The notes below the pieces were generated by a model. That model had not been told where the DNA came from and did not search any database. It worked only from the letters and a program-made list of their open reading frames with translations. A stretch of DNA of 64,000 nt from a virus. Shown here piece after piece: positions 17,072 through 24,510 of the stretch. Each line of letters opens with the position of its first letter. The first letter of the stretch is position 1. Location of the stretch: the IMG/VR virus record IMGVR_UViG_3300022872_000001, positions 1 to 64,000 of that record; one strand, written 5' to 3'. A program made the position numbers and the translations under genes.

Positions 17072-17548
17072 TCAGTGAATTGCTACGCTGCTCAGCAGCC
17101 AGTTGTGATTGGTATTTTCAAATGCACCTACAGGTTCTCCGGCGCAGTTATAAACTACAAACACATAGGAATCATCATTTGAAATGAGTTTGTAACCATT
17201 AAGCGTTAGCAGTTGAAGGTACTCGTCTGAATTCAGATTACGCAGTATTTCCAATGCGGAAGAATCGGTAATATCTGTTTTCTGTTTGGGAAGCGAAGCC
17301 ATCCAGCGTTCCAGATTCTTTTCCTGTTCAGATGTTCCAAATTTCTGGAGGAGTTGGATGGGATCCGCATTATGCAAATAACCAACCCGGCTTCGCTTTG
17401 GTTCATTCAATGACATGACGACCCAAAATACGGCAACTAGACTAACTGCTATGACGAAAGCAGGAGTGTTGAAATGATTCACTGCACTGACCGCCAATGC
17501 TGTCAGAATGATCATGATAGAAAGAGGAACTTTGATGAAGACTGACAT
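17072..17548 (-). CDS. Hypothetical membrane protein, 158 aa
   Basis: Two membrane helices at residues 4-24 and 27-46, followed by a soluble domain of about 110 residues. No family recognised. Confidence 0.7.
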   Translation of the reverse strand: MSVFIKVPLSIMIILTALAVSAVNHFNTPAFVIAVSLVAVFWVVMSLNEPKRSRVGYLHNADPIQLLQKFGTSEQEKNLERWMASLPKQKTDITDSSALEILRNLNSDEYLQLLTLNGYKLISNDDSYVFVVYNCAGEPVGAFENTNHNWLLSSVAIH

Positions 17549-17607
17549 TTTGAAATTCTCCTAAAAGAACTACAGTTACGTGTACTGAGGATTTTACAGC
17601 TTAGAAT

Positions 17608-17934
17608 TTATTCGTACATCCAATCGATGCGGAGTATGTCGTATGCTAGTTCTTTATACGGCGTTTTCTTCTTAAGCATCTGACGAACCTTTTCGTTATC
17701 GATAACGAATTTTTCAACATGCGTGCGTTTGAGTTGTTTAATGTAACCGTCCGCGCTGTTGAAACGGAAATTACCAGCTACCGATTGTTTCAGCAAATGG
17801 CGTGCAAGTTTTTCCTGTGTTGATTCAAGTTCCTTTTGCTCGGCGCGTAATTCAGCTAATCGCATCTGGTTTGCGTGATATTCATCCGCGTAGCTGCTGA
17901 TTGTTTTCGATGAAATAAACTTCATTGTTGCCAT
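17608..17934 (-). CDS. Hypothetical coiled-coil protein, 108 aa
   Basis: I use the ATG at 17934 because AGGAG lies six bases upstream; the frame opens two codons earlier. Residues 12-50 form a probable coiled coil. No family recognised. Confidence 0.7.
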   Translation of the reverse strand: MATMKFISSKTISSYADEYHANQMRLAELRAEQKELESTQEKLARHLLKQSVAGNFRFNSADGYIKQLKRTHVEKFVIDNEKVRQMLKKKTPYKELAYDILRIDWMYE

Positions 17935-17991
17935 GATCAACTCCTTGAAAGGTTTAAAATGCTGCTAGACATGGTATCGTTCGGAATATTA

Positions 17992-18585
17992 CTAACATTC
18001 CATAAGTAACTTAATCAGAGTTTCTGCTTCCCAGATAAAATGATCTGGTGCTGACCATGCTGCTGCTGACCTTGCTGACCATGCTGACCGTGCTGACCAT
18101 GCTGACCGTGCTGAATTTTCCATTTCTTGAGTAGCTGTTCCATCAATCTTATGTTGACAATAGTCTATTACTTGTTTGATGGCAGCCTTACATTGGATAG
18201 TGTAAGGTTCATTATCCTTAAGTGACTTTAGGGACTTTGTATGCCTAAGGATAGCTAATTTCCATCTTACGTTTTCAATGTCAGCTCCTACTCGAATGGC
18301 TTCTAAGGAAGCTTTAGCAAATAAAGGAGCCTTATCTTCAGGCAAACCTTCGAAGATAGCATTACATAAGTGTGCGTACCACTCTGGTAAGCCTAATTCA
18401 GTTGGATATTTGGCGTGGTTATATGAATGAAGAATACATCCTACGTTACAGCCTTTGGATAAACGTTTATCCCAACCTTCACCTTGAATGATCTGATCAA
18501 GTTTATGGTGTTCGTTAAGACGGTCGATGTAGAATTGACGAAGAACTGGATCATTATGAAATGCTTGGAGTTTTTGAGTTGTCAT
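17992..18585 (-). CDS. Imm-5-like protein with SARSAW repeats, 197 aa
   Basis: The N-terminal 150 residues are helical and include CNVGCILHSYNH at about 46-57. The C-terminal part has a repeated SARSAW/SARSAA stretch (DNA repeats of nine bases at 18048-18115) before a conserved end, DHFIWEAETLIKLL. Phage and bacterial proteins with such Ala/Ser/Arg/Trp repeats are often listed as putative immunity proteins of the Imm-5-like family; I recall this rather than having searched. The last third of this gene was copied to 35549-35896, where it is broken. What it protects against is unknown. Confidence 0.6.
   Translation of the reverse strand: MTTQKLQAFHNDPVLRQFYIDRLNEHHKLDQIIQGEGWDKRLSKGCNVGCILHSYNHAKYPTELGLPEWYAHLCNAIFEGLPEDKAPLFAKASLEAIRVGADIENVRWKLAILRHTKSLKSLKDNEPYTIQCKAAIKQVIDYCQHKIDGTATQEMENSARSAWSARSAWSARSAAAWSAPDHFIWEAETLIKLLMEC
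18048..18115 (-). repeat. Nine-base tandem repeat inside gene
   Basis: Repeats of GCTGACCxT on the plus strand encode the SARSAW run. Such repeats can change copy number by slippage. Confidence 0.7.
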
Positions 18586-18629
18586 TTTGAGTTTCCGTAT
18601 GCTTAAGATTTAGACAAAATAAGGAAATA

Positions 18630-18652
18630 GGACGCATAAAATCAATGCGTCC
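18630..18652 (-). terminator. Hairpin terminator
   Basis: Perfect 8-bp stem GGACGCAT/ATGCGTCC, followed on the minus strand by TATTTCCTTATTTT. It follows the stop of the 90-residue gene. Confidence 0.7.
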
Positions 18653-18675
18653 CTTTCTCCATTCAAACATCCAAA

Positions 18676-18948
18676 TTACGCTTGAACGAGACTGATTGTG
18701 CGTTCAGCCGATTCAACGATGATGCGACGGGATTTATCCAGCTTCAAGGTTCCACACGAATTCTTGATTCGGAAATCCTTCGAAGCCTTAGCCGCAGCGT
18801 TAGCCACGAAGCGATTCAGCTGGGACAAGGTAGCCTTGAATGTGATTACTTCCGGAGTGCGTGCAGTCAGCTTTGTTTCCTTGATCTTAACGCCGCTGAT
18901 TGCCTTGATGTAAGCGATTGACTTTTGCACGTTTGGCTTCTTGGACAT
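18676..18948 (-). CDS. Hypothetical basic protein, 90 aa
   Basis: Strongly basic small protein, possibly DNA-binding. It lies between an extended -10 promoter (19.05 kb) and a terminator, so it appears to be a single-gene transcript. No family recognised. Confidence 0.7.
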   Translation of the reverse strand: MSKKPNVQKSIAYIKAISGVKIKETKLTARTPEVITFKATLSQLNRFVANAAAKASKDFRIKNSCGTLKLDKSRRIIVESAERTISLVQA

Positions 18949-19042
18949 GATGATACCTTTCGATGTGATTTAAATTATATAAACAATATGTATTCAGCAC
19001 GTCATTTCATACCGTTTTGAACCTGATCCGAAGTGCCGTTTA

Positions 19043-19061
19043 TACGCCTTTATTATAACAT
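19043..19061 (-). promoter_or_regulatory. Extended -10 promoter, block with AAGGCGTA
   Basis: Minus strand reads ATGTTATAATAAAGGCGTA with TATAAT at 19052-19057. The -35 region is weak. The start codon lies about 95 bases downstream. One of four near-identical copies. Confidence 0.65.
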
Positions 19062-19178
19062 GAAAAAGCAGTTTTGTACCAAAATGTACCTTCAAAAAGT
19101 GATGATTTTTGACCCTACGTTGTTGCGAAAACAACACAAAACAAAGCTTTGGAATCAGTACCTAACTAGATGGTAAGG

Positions 19179-19208
19179 AAGCCGAACTGAATTGATTCAG
19201 TTCGGCTT
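19179..19208 (-). terminator. Bidirectional hairpin
   Basis: 13-bp perfect stem AAGCCGAACTGAA/TTCAGTTCGGCTT with a 4-base loop, 20 bases after the glycosyltransferase stop. Confidence 0.65.
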
Positions 19209-19227
19209 AAGTAGGGATTACACGAAA

Positions 19228-20331
19228 TTATTTCAAGGTATTTGCGTCTTCGTTGCGCTGACGGAAATATGTTTGGATATCAGACCTCAGTTTTGGTTTG
19301 TTACCCGTGAGTTGGAGAAGACCATCAGAACGGCGTACCAGATCCGTCTTCGGATCAAATTTATTCCCTACCAGAATATCCCAGCGTTCCACATACTTGC
19401 GGTCACCCTTACGACCGTGCCAGTAATGCAGAATCATTCCATCAACATATCCGAGATTACCAGCTACTACAGACGAAGCGTTGTTGAGATAAGCCAAGCA
19501 ATCATCCTTGAATGAATCTGTAGCCTCACCATGCAAACCTTGGTTAGGTTTACCGACGAAGGCCCAAGCCATTTGATGATCACCTGCACCAAGAATGGAG
19601 ATGTCTAACAGACCACCTAATGCATCCCAAATATCACGGCGCATAGCCCACGCGTAACCTGGATGCCAAGTAGTACCCGCTGCGGTATATTTATATTGCT
19701 CAGAAACACCGTTCACGTGGCAGTAACCAAAGCTAGATACCACTACGTCTTCGCCGGCCTTACCGTCCTTCCAATGAGGGAACCGAAGAGGTTTCAGGGT
19801 TGGATCCAGATCCAGAACCTCTGCCCACATCTGAACCACGCTGTAGCGGTTGCAGGCACGAATTGTATCTTGAATGATACTCGGATTCATAAACTTGATA
19901 TCTGCATCAACCCAGGCTACGTACTTCCATTCCGGATACAACTTCGTCAGGTTTGCCACACCCATATTAATCAGGTTCTCTTTGTGGAAGAGTTCCACTT
20001 CCGTTGTCACCTGAGTGTGGTGAGGATTATCTGCATTCGTAACCTCGAATGGCATATTCCGAACTACCAATTCGACCACGTGCAATACCACATTAGGCAT
20101 CCCCTCCATGTGTGCAACGAAGTTATCAAAATTCTTACGCGGATTTTCGAATCCATGGTGATTGAAATAAACCGCAATCACATGCAGCTTGTCATTTTCC
20201 GACATAGACCAAGCTTGAATAGGGGTACTAGTTTGTGGATTGAATGCCGATTGGAAGAATTCGCGGAATTTTGATAGTTTCATTTTCAAGAATTGATAAA
20301 GGTTGAATAGGAGATGTAGGAAGGATTTCAT
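19228..20331 (-). CDS. Glycosyltransferase-like protein (GT-A fold)
   Basis: Residues 140-146 read WVDADIK, the DxD motif that binds the metal and nucleotide sugar. The downstream features HPGYAWAMRRDIWDALGG and GAGDHQMAW, then HYWHG near residue 310, are typical of this phage glycosyltransferase-like family. Such enzymes may modify phage DNA, virion proteins or host surface sugars; the target is unknown here. Neither the ATG at 20331 nor that at 20283 has a strong ribosome site, so the first 16 residues are uncertain. Confidence 0.75.
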   Translation of the reverse strand: MKSFLHLLFNLYQFLKMKLSKFREFFQSAFNPQTSTPIQAWSMSENDKLHVIAVYFNHHGFENPRKNFDNFVAHMEGMPNVVLHVVELVVRNMPFEVTNADNPHHTQVTTEVELFHKENLINMGVANLTKLYPEWKYVAWVDADIKFMNPSIIQDTIRACNRYSVVQMWAEVLDLDPTLKPLRFPHWKDGKAGEDVVVSSFGYCHVNGVSEQYKYTAAGTTWHPGYAWAMRRDIWDALGGLLDISILGAGDHQMAWAFVGKPNQGLHGEATDSFKDDCLAYLNNASSVVAGNLGYVDGMILHYWHGRKGDRKYVERWDILVGNKFDPKTDLVRRSDGLLQLTGNKPKLRSDIQTYFRQRNEDANTLK

Positions 20332-20401
20332 GGCAATTTTTTCATTGAAAGAACTTTCTCTTAGAGTTATTAATTGTAGATGCTACTAATGGATAATGCG
20401 T

Positions 20402-20860
20402 TCAACCAAAATGCTGGTTGAACAGCTTTTCAAGGGCTATTAACAGAACTGCTTCCCGACTACGGTGTGACGGATAAACCTTCTTCAATTTATCTACCAT
20501 GAATTTATGCCTAGCAGTTAAGGTAACCATAGCGCTTGCCGATTTATTAGGATCGTTCCGCGTTTCGAGTTCCGCGTTGTACACAATGTTGGCTAGGTAG
20601 ACAAGTTTGCGTCTCTGTTCTGAATCCGCACCTTGGAGATGCGTGTAATAGGATTTGTTGGCTTTTAAGGCTACGGCAATCTTGTGCAAGGTGTTATGGT
20701 CAGAGTCACAGAGAGTTATGGTAGGACCATCAACTCCTCCGTAAGCTCTTGGCACCATGTGATGGACATGGCGCACCATAGGTCCCGGAGGCATAACATC
20801 GGTAAATCTTTGCTGACAAACCCAACAATGATCTAAGGTAATCGAATTTGGATTTGCCAT
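20402..20860 (-). CDS. HNH endonuclease-like protein, 152 aa
   Basis: Residues 12-15 form a CxxC pair, residues 33-34 the HH of the HNH motif, and C51 with DHNTLH at 54-59 completes the zinc and catalytic site. The start is the ATG at 20860 because AGGAG precedes it. It could be a free-standing homing endonuclease or a phage HNH protein used in packaging. It lies in a tight row with the 2H gene and is not inserted in a gene, which argues mildly against recent homing. Confidence 0.75.
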   Translation of the reverse strand: MANPNSITLDHCWVCQQRFTDVMPPGPMVRHVHHMVPRAYGGVDGPTITLCDSDHNTLHKIAVALKANKSYYTHLQGADSEQRRKLVYLANIVYNAELETRNDPNKSASAMVTLTARHKFMVDKLKKVYPSHRSREAVLLIALEKLFNQHFG

Positions 20861-20868
20861 CGTCACTC

Positions 20869-21393
20869 CTACAAACTAAGAAAAGAGTTACCGTTCCGAA
20901 CTTCCATGTTCATCAATTCCTGATAATCGGAATCAACCGGATACGATATGTCCTTTGTCATAACCAATTCGTTACCGAACTCTAGCTCGACTTCAGATTC
21001 ACTAAAAATATTCTCCATAGCAACCCGGAACTTACGGAAGGAAGGAGCGCCTGGCGGCATACCGTCAACAAGATGCATATGCGGATAGAATTCCTTGTAG
21101 AAGGCATCCTTACATCCTGCTTGCACCAGACTTGAATATAACTCCTGCAAAGCAGGCGAGTCTAAGCTCATAGTGAATGTGGAACGCTGCAATTGAGAAT
21201 CGTACACACGATCCAGTTTCTTACTCTTGGCAATGTAAATCTGCCCGGCACTCTCTGGAATAGGTTGGCGGGAGGTCAGAACCACCACGTGAAGCTTATC
21301 CAGATCGATATCAAACGGAGGAGGAGACATTTGGGTGCGGATGTAATCGACCGTCTCCTGTGTAGGTAGTACCACTAGCTGATAGAAAACCAT
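20869..21393 (-). CDS. 2H phosphoesterase-like protein resembling Acb1
   Basis: Two short histidine motifs are placed like those of the 2H family: LHVVVL with H35 and PHMHL with H105 and H107. The layout resembles T4 Acb1, the phage enzyme that cleaves cyclic nucleotides to block CBASS defence: a strand at the start, DKLHVVVLTSRQPIP near residue 32 (Acb1 has EKLHTTILYSR), and FYPHMHL near 102 (Acb1 has YIPHVTL). The canonical HxT/S residues are replaced by HxV and HxH, so activity is doubtful until tested. Start at 21393 has GGAG six bases upstream. The 2H fold is likely; the anti-defence role is inference. Confidence 0.5.
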   Translation of the reverse strand: MVFYQLVVLPTQETVDYIRTQMSPPPFDIDLDKLHVVVLTSRQPIPESAGQIYIAKSKKLDRVYDSQLQRSTFTMSLDSPALQELYSSLVQAGCKDAFYKEFYPHMHLVDGMPPGAPSFRKFRVAMENIFSESEVELEFGNELVMTKDISYPVDSDYQELMNMEVRNGNSFLSL

Positions 21394-21405
21394 TCGATAC
21401 TCCAA

Positions 21406-22335
21406 TTAATTAAAAGCGAAACCCCATTGAGGAACTGTTTTCTTGGAAGCAGGAAACGCCTTATGAAAGCGATTCATATCGTTTTCTGTCATCAACCAGA
21501 ACCAGGTTCCTGATAATTTTGTAAAAGGTGTACCTGAAACAAAATACAGTTTGGTCTTTAGTTGTTTCTCGAATTCTTTGATGATGCGTTTGGCTTCCAC
21601 ATCGATCATGCCCTTCATTTTATCCTGTTTGATCAGGCCAGGATTGGCTGCGAATTGCTTTGGATTTATACCGAGCACAATCTGTTTATCAATCGAAGGA
21701 TAACCTGCAAGATTATCTACCGAGAAGCCTGCACGTTTGAGTTTTTCAATCGATAGACCTTCTGCCAATGGCACCACAGGAACACGAGCGATAACGAACG
21801 GTTTGTCCTTAATGCTTTTCAATTTATTTACTTCATCCGCATTCTTGGTGATTACATCGTGTGCTTCATCGTAAAGCTTTTGCATATCGAAGGTATCTGC
21901 TTCGATAAGGTTGAGGCGGGATTTTGCTGTGTCAATAAGTGCCGCGATTTCCATCTCTGCTTTTTTGCAGGCGAACAGGCTGAGTTGTTTCTTGTCGGTA
22001 GCTGCACCTGTGAATACACCTTCATGCAGGCTGGTCAGTTCATTCAAACAACGCTTCAATGGCTGTTTGGTTCCTACTGGTAATTTTTCGTTGTACAGGG
22101 AGGTTGTGGATTCCACTGCCGCTACCAACATCTTCATTTGCCGATTCTTTGTGGCTACATGGAGTTTATTTAGGTCAAGGCGAAGAGCGTGCACCTTGGC
22201 GTGCACATCTGTGAGGTTTGCAATGCGTATTTCCAATTTTTGTTTTACCTGATCCGAGTTTGGCATCGGTGATCCCATTACCAATGCGGCTTCCAAACGA
22301 TCAAAGTTATTTTTTCCAAATGTACTATTCTGCAT
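21406..22335 (-). CDS. Hypothetical coiled-coil protein, 309 aa
   Basis: Long helical stretches between residues 25 and 190, then an alpha/beta C-terminal domain from about 190 to the end. No family recognised. It precedes the 2H gene by 12 bases. Confidence 0.75.
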   Translation of the reverse strand: MQNSTFGKNNFDRLEAALVMGSPMPNSDQVKQKLEIRIANLTDVHAKVHALRLDLNKLHVATKNRQMKMLVAAVESTTSLYNEKLPVGTKQPLKRCLNELTSLHEGVFTGAATDKKQLSLFACKKAEMEIAALIDTAKSRLNLIEADTFDMQKLYDEAHDVITKNADEVNKLKSIKDKPFVIARVPVVPLAEGLSIEKLKRAGFSVDNLAGYPSIDKQIVLGINPKQFAANPGLIKQDKMKGMIDVEAKRIIKEFEKQLKTKLYFVSGTPFTKLSGTWFWLMTENDMNRFHKAFPASKKTVPQWGFAFN

Positions 22336-22397
22336 TTTCTCACCTTGTGGATTGGTTATTTGAAGCTATGCAATGAAATTGCCCAGCTTAAATGCTA

Positions 22398-22430
22398 AAA
22401 GGCAGATAACCGTATAGATTATCTGCCTTT
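22398..22430 (-). terminator. Bidirectional hairpin terminator
   Basis: 12-bp perfect stem AAAGGCAGATAA/TTATCTGCCTTT; T-run after it on the minus strand. It follows the Lys/Ala-rich protein gene. Confidence 0.75.
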
Positions 22431-22463
22431 GGTATTACCTATTGCGTGTCGCTGACCTGCAGA

Positions 22464-22832
22464 TTAGATCAGGAAGTCATTCTTTGTCTTGCTCGACTTG
22501 GATTCCTTTTCTGCCTTGCCAGCCTTCTTGTCTTTGCCGCCCTTGGCTTTCTTGTCAGCCTTAGCTGGTTTCGCAACCTTACCAGCCTTCTTGTCTGCCT
22601 TGCCAGCCTTTTCCTTCTTCGCTGGCTTTTCTGCCTTAGCAGCCTTGACCTTCTTACCGCCCTTTTCCTTCTTCGCTGGCTTTTCTGCCTTTTCCTTCTT
22701 ACCGGCCTTTGCTGGCTTACCTGTTGCCTTGCCTGCGGCCTTCTTCAATTGCGCAACTTCCTTTTCCAGTGCCTTGATTTCCTTAGCGGCTGTCTTCAGG
22801 GAGGTGATTGCTGTTTGGATTGCTGTTGCCAT
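22464..22832 (-). CDS. Lys/Ala-rich histone H1-like protein, 122 aa
   Basis: After a 30-residue helical start with a coiled coil, residues 33-115 are almost only K, A, G, E and P in repeats such as EKPAKKEK. This composition is that of histone H1-like bacterial proteins, which bind DNA non-specifically through disordered tails. Short near-repeats at DNA level suggest growth by slippage. It has its own AGTAAATA box (45 bases before the ATG) and terminator, which fits a highly expressed phage DNA-binding protein. The role is inferred. Confidence 0.7.
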   Translation of the reverse strand: MATAIQTAITSLKTAAKEIKALEKEVAQLKKAAGKATGKPAKAGKKEKAEKPAKKEKGGKKVKAAKAEKPAKKEKAGKADKKAGKVAKPAKADKKAKGGKDKKAGKAEKESKSSKTKNDFLI

Positions 22833-22876
22833 TTTCTTTTTCCTTTAGGGAGGTTGATTTAACTTACTACACTGTT

Positions 22877-22884
22877 TATTTACT
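22877..22884 (-). promoter_or_regulatory. AGTAAATA box, proposed phage promoter
   Basis: GCAGTAAATAAAC on the minus strand, 45 bases before the Lys/Ala-rich gene. Confidence 0.6.
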
Positions 22885-22959
22885 GCGGTTGAAACTACTT
22901 TGTAAAATTACGGAATGTGAAATATATCAGGAACGATCCACACTCCCTAACTAGGATAT

Positions 22960-24510
22960 TTATTTCTTCCTGGGTTTCTTAACCAGTTCCTCGGCAAGAG
23001 TATCCAAGTGTTGCATGATGTATTTACTAGGCTTATCCATTCGAGCTTGGTAACCCTTACACTCTACCAGGATAGCTTTGATTTCGTCCGACAACTTCTG
23101 ATCTTCCAGGTGCCGCAATTGCCGAAGGTTACGTCCTAAGATTTGATTGGTCTGTTCGTCCGTAATTTTCAATTGCTTACCGATTTTCTTGACCAATGCA
23201 GCATCATCTAGTTTCCTATCCTTGATGCATTTGAAGATAAAATCAAGCTGACTAATTGCCAATCGCATGAGTTCGAGATATGCAATTTCCTTTTTGCGTT
23301 TCTCAATCCAGTATGCGCACGCCGTCTTTTCCAAATGAATGCGGTAGAGAAGCCATTCTTCCAGCAATTGAGGAACGGTGATCGGGCGCAGCTTAACATC
23401 CACCATATCCTCTTCGGAATTGAAAACCCGATCGGTTACCTTTACATCGTACCTCTGTGTTTCTGAGAAAAGGACATCGATAGCCTTAATTACTTTTTCG
23501 CGCTGTTCACCTTTGCAGGTCTTATTGAACCTGATAAGATACGCAACGCGGAATGGATCAGCGCCTTCGCCATCACTATCAATAGAACTGACACCAGGGA
23601 TGTTCTCAATGTTGGTCAGTAAGCGTTCCAACGGAGAAGCTTTATCTTTCGTGCTCTTATCATTTGTGGATATAGGAGCGAACCGGGTATACCTGATTGA
23701 GTTTTGTGCCTCGTTCAAGGTATATGTCGAACTCCACGTTACCTGTGCAGTACCTGTTTTGTAAAACTGTTTGATGGCTACCTTGTTGGCTTTCGTCTTT
23801 TTAACATGGCCACCGTAGTCACTTATCCATTCCAACTCTTCGCACATCTTGGCATCACATTTGCCTTTTGCCTTGATCATATTTTTCAGGACACTTACAA
23901 CAGAAGGTAATGTATAAGCCGGAGTACGTGTGTTCACACCAGGACAGATACCGAAGTTACCATTCAGTAAGCCGTTCGGTAATAGTGTTACCAAGTTCAC
24001 GGGCTCGCGTTTCGATCCGTCGTAGTTCGCAGCGAACGCCATAGTCGGCATGTAGAAAGGGTCGAAGAAAACCTTATCTGAATATTTCGTCAAGCGACCA
24101 TTAATATATCGCATTGCACCTGAACCAGAAAGCATGGTGCCCCAGTTACTATCGCTACCATCTACAAGAGGTTGAGGTAACTGTGACGCCGTGACAGCAG
24201 CCTGGAAGATACTGCTATCACCGTGGGGATGCCAGTCACCCATAGTGTCACCTACAATCTTTGCAGCCTTGACCGTATTGGCTTTGTGGTGCAAATTCAA
24301 TTTGAACATCGCCCATAAAGTGCGGCGTGTAACAGGCTTTACACCATCATACGTCCCTACGATTGCACGATCCTCAATAGTGGAAGTGCCATAGATGTAA
24401 TAGTCCTTGTCGCTTTGTTCATCCAGATAAACATCTTTGATCTTATCCTTAACACCTACTGGAATTTCTTCCTTCACAGCTTTGGACGTTTTATGCTTTT
24501 TCGTTGCCAT
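22960..24510 (-). CDS. DNA topoisomerase II, subunit A-like (T4 gp52 type)
   Basis: Cleaves both DNA strands and passes a duplex through. The catalytic tyrosine is in AMRYINGRL (Y135), preceded by the winged-helix motif GDWHPHGDSS (about 91-99). The enzyme stops after the coiled coil with no C-terminal beta-propeller, so it resembles T4 gp52 more than GyrA; ATP-driven relaxation rather than supercoiling is expected. The start at 24510 overlaps the stop of the B subunit (TGATG), giving coupled translation at matched levels. Confidence 0.93.
   Translation of the reverse strand: MATKKHKTSKAVKEEIPVGVKDKIKDVYLDEQSDKDYYIYGTSTIEDRAIVGTYDGVKPVTRRTLWAMFKLNLHHKANTVKAAKIVGDTMGDWHPHGDSSIFQAAVTASQLPQPLVDGSDSNWGTMLSGSGAMRYINGRLTKYSDKVFFDPFYMPTMAFAANYDGSKREPVNLVTLLPNGLLNGNFGICPGVNTRTPAYTLPSVVSVLKNMIKAKGKCDAKMCEELEWISDYGGHVKKTKANKVAIKQFYKTGTAQVTWSSTYTLNEAQNSIRYTRFAPISTNDKSTKDKASPLERLLTNIENIPGVSSIDSDGEGADPFRVAYLIRFNKTCKGEQREKVIKAIDVLFSETQRYDVKVTDRVFNSEEDMVDVKLRPITVPQLLEEWLLYRIHLEKTACAYWIEKRKKEIAYLELMRLAISQLDFIFKCIKDRKLDDAALVKKIGKQLKITDEQTNQILGRNLRQLRHLEDQKLSDEIKAILVECKGYQARMDKPSKYIMQHLDTLAEELVKKPRKK

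Noticed and set aside
18048-18115. CRISPR array from the short repeats
   Set aside because: Units are nine bases without spacers and lie in a coding frame.
20402-20860. HNH gene as part of a group I intron
   Set aside because: It stands alone between complete genes with no split gene around it.
22446-22862. Hydrophobic plus-strand frames opposite the Lys/Ala gene
   Set aside because: Antisense shadow of AAG/GCC codons, not a membrane protein.
21825-23028. AGTAAATA matches inside coding sequence (also near 36512, 42117 and 55906)
   Set aside because: They encode ordinary residues mid-gene with no nearby downstream start; not listed as promoters.
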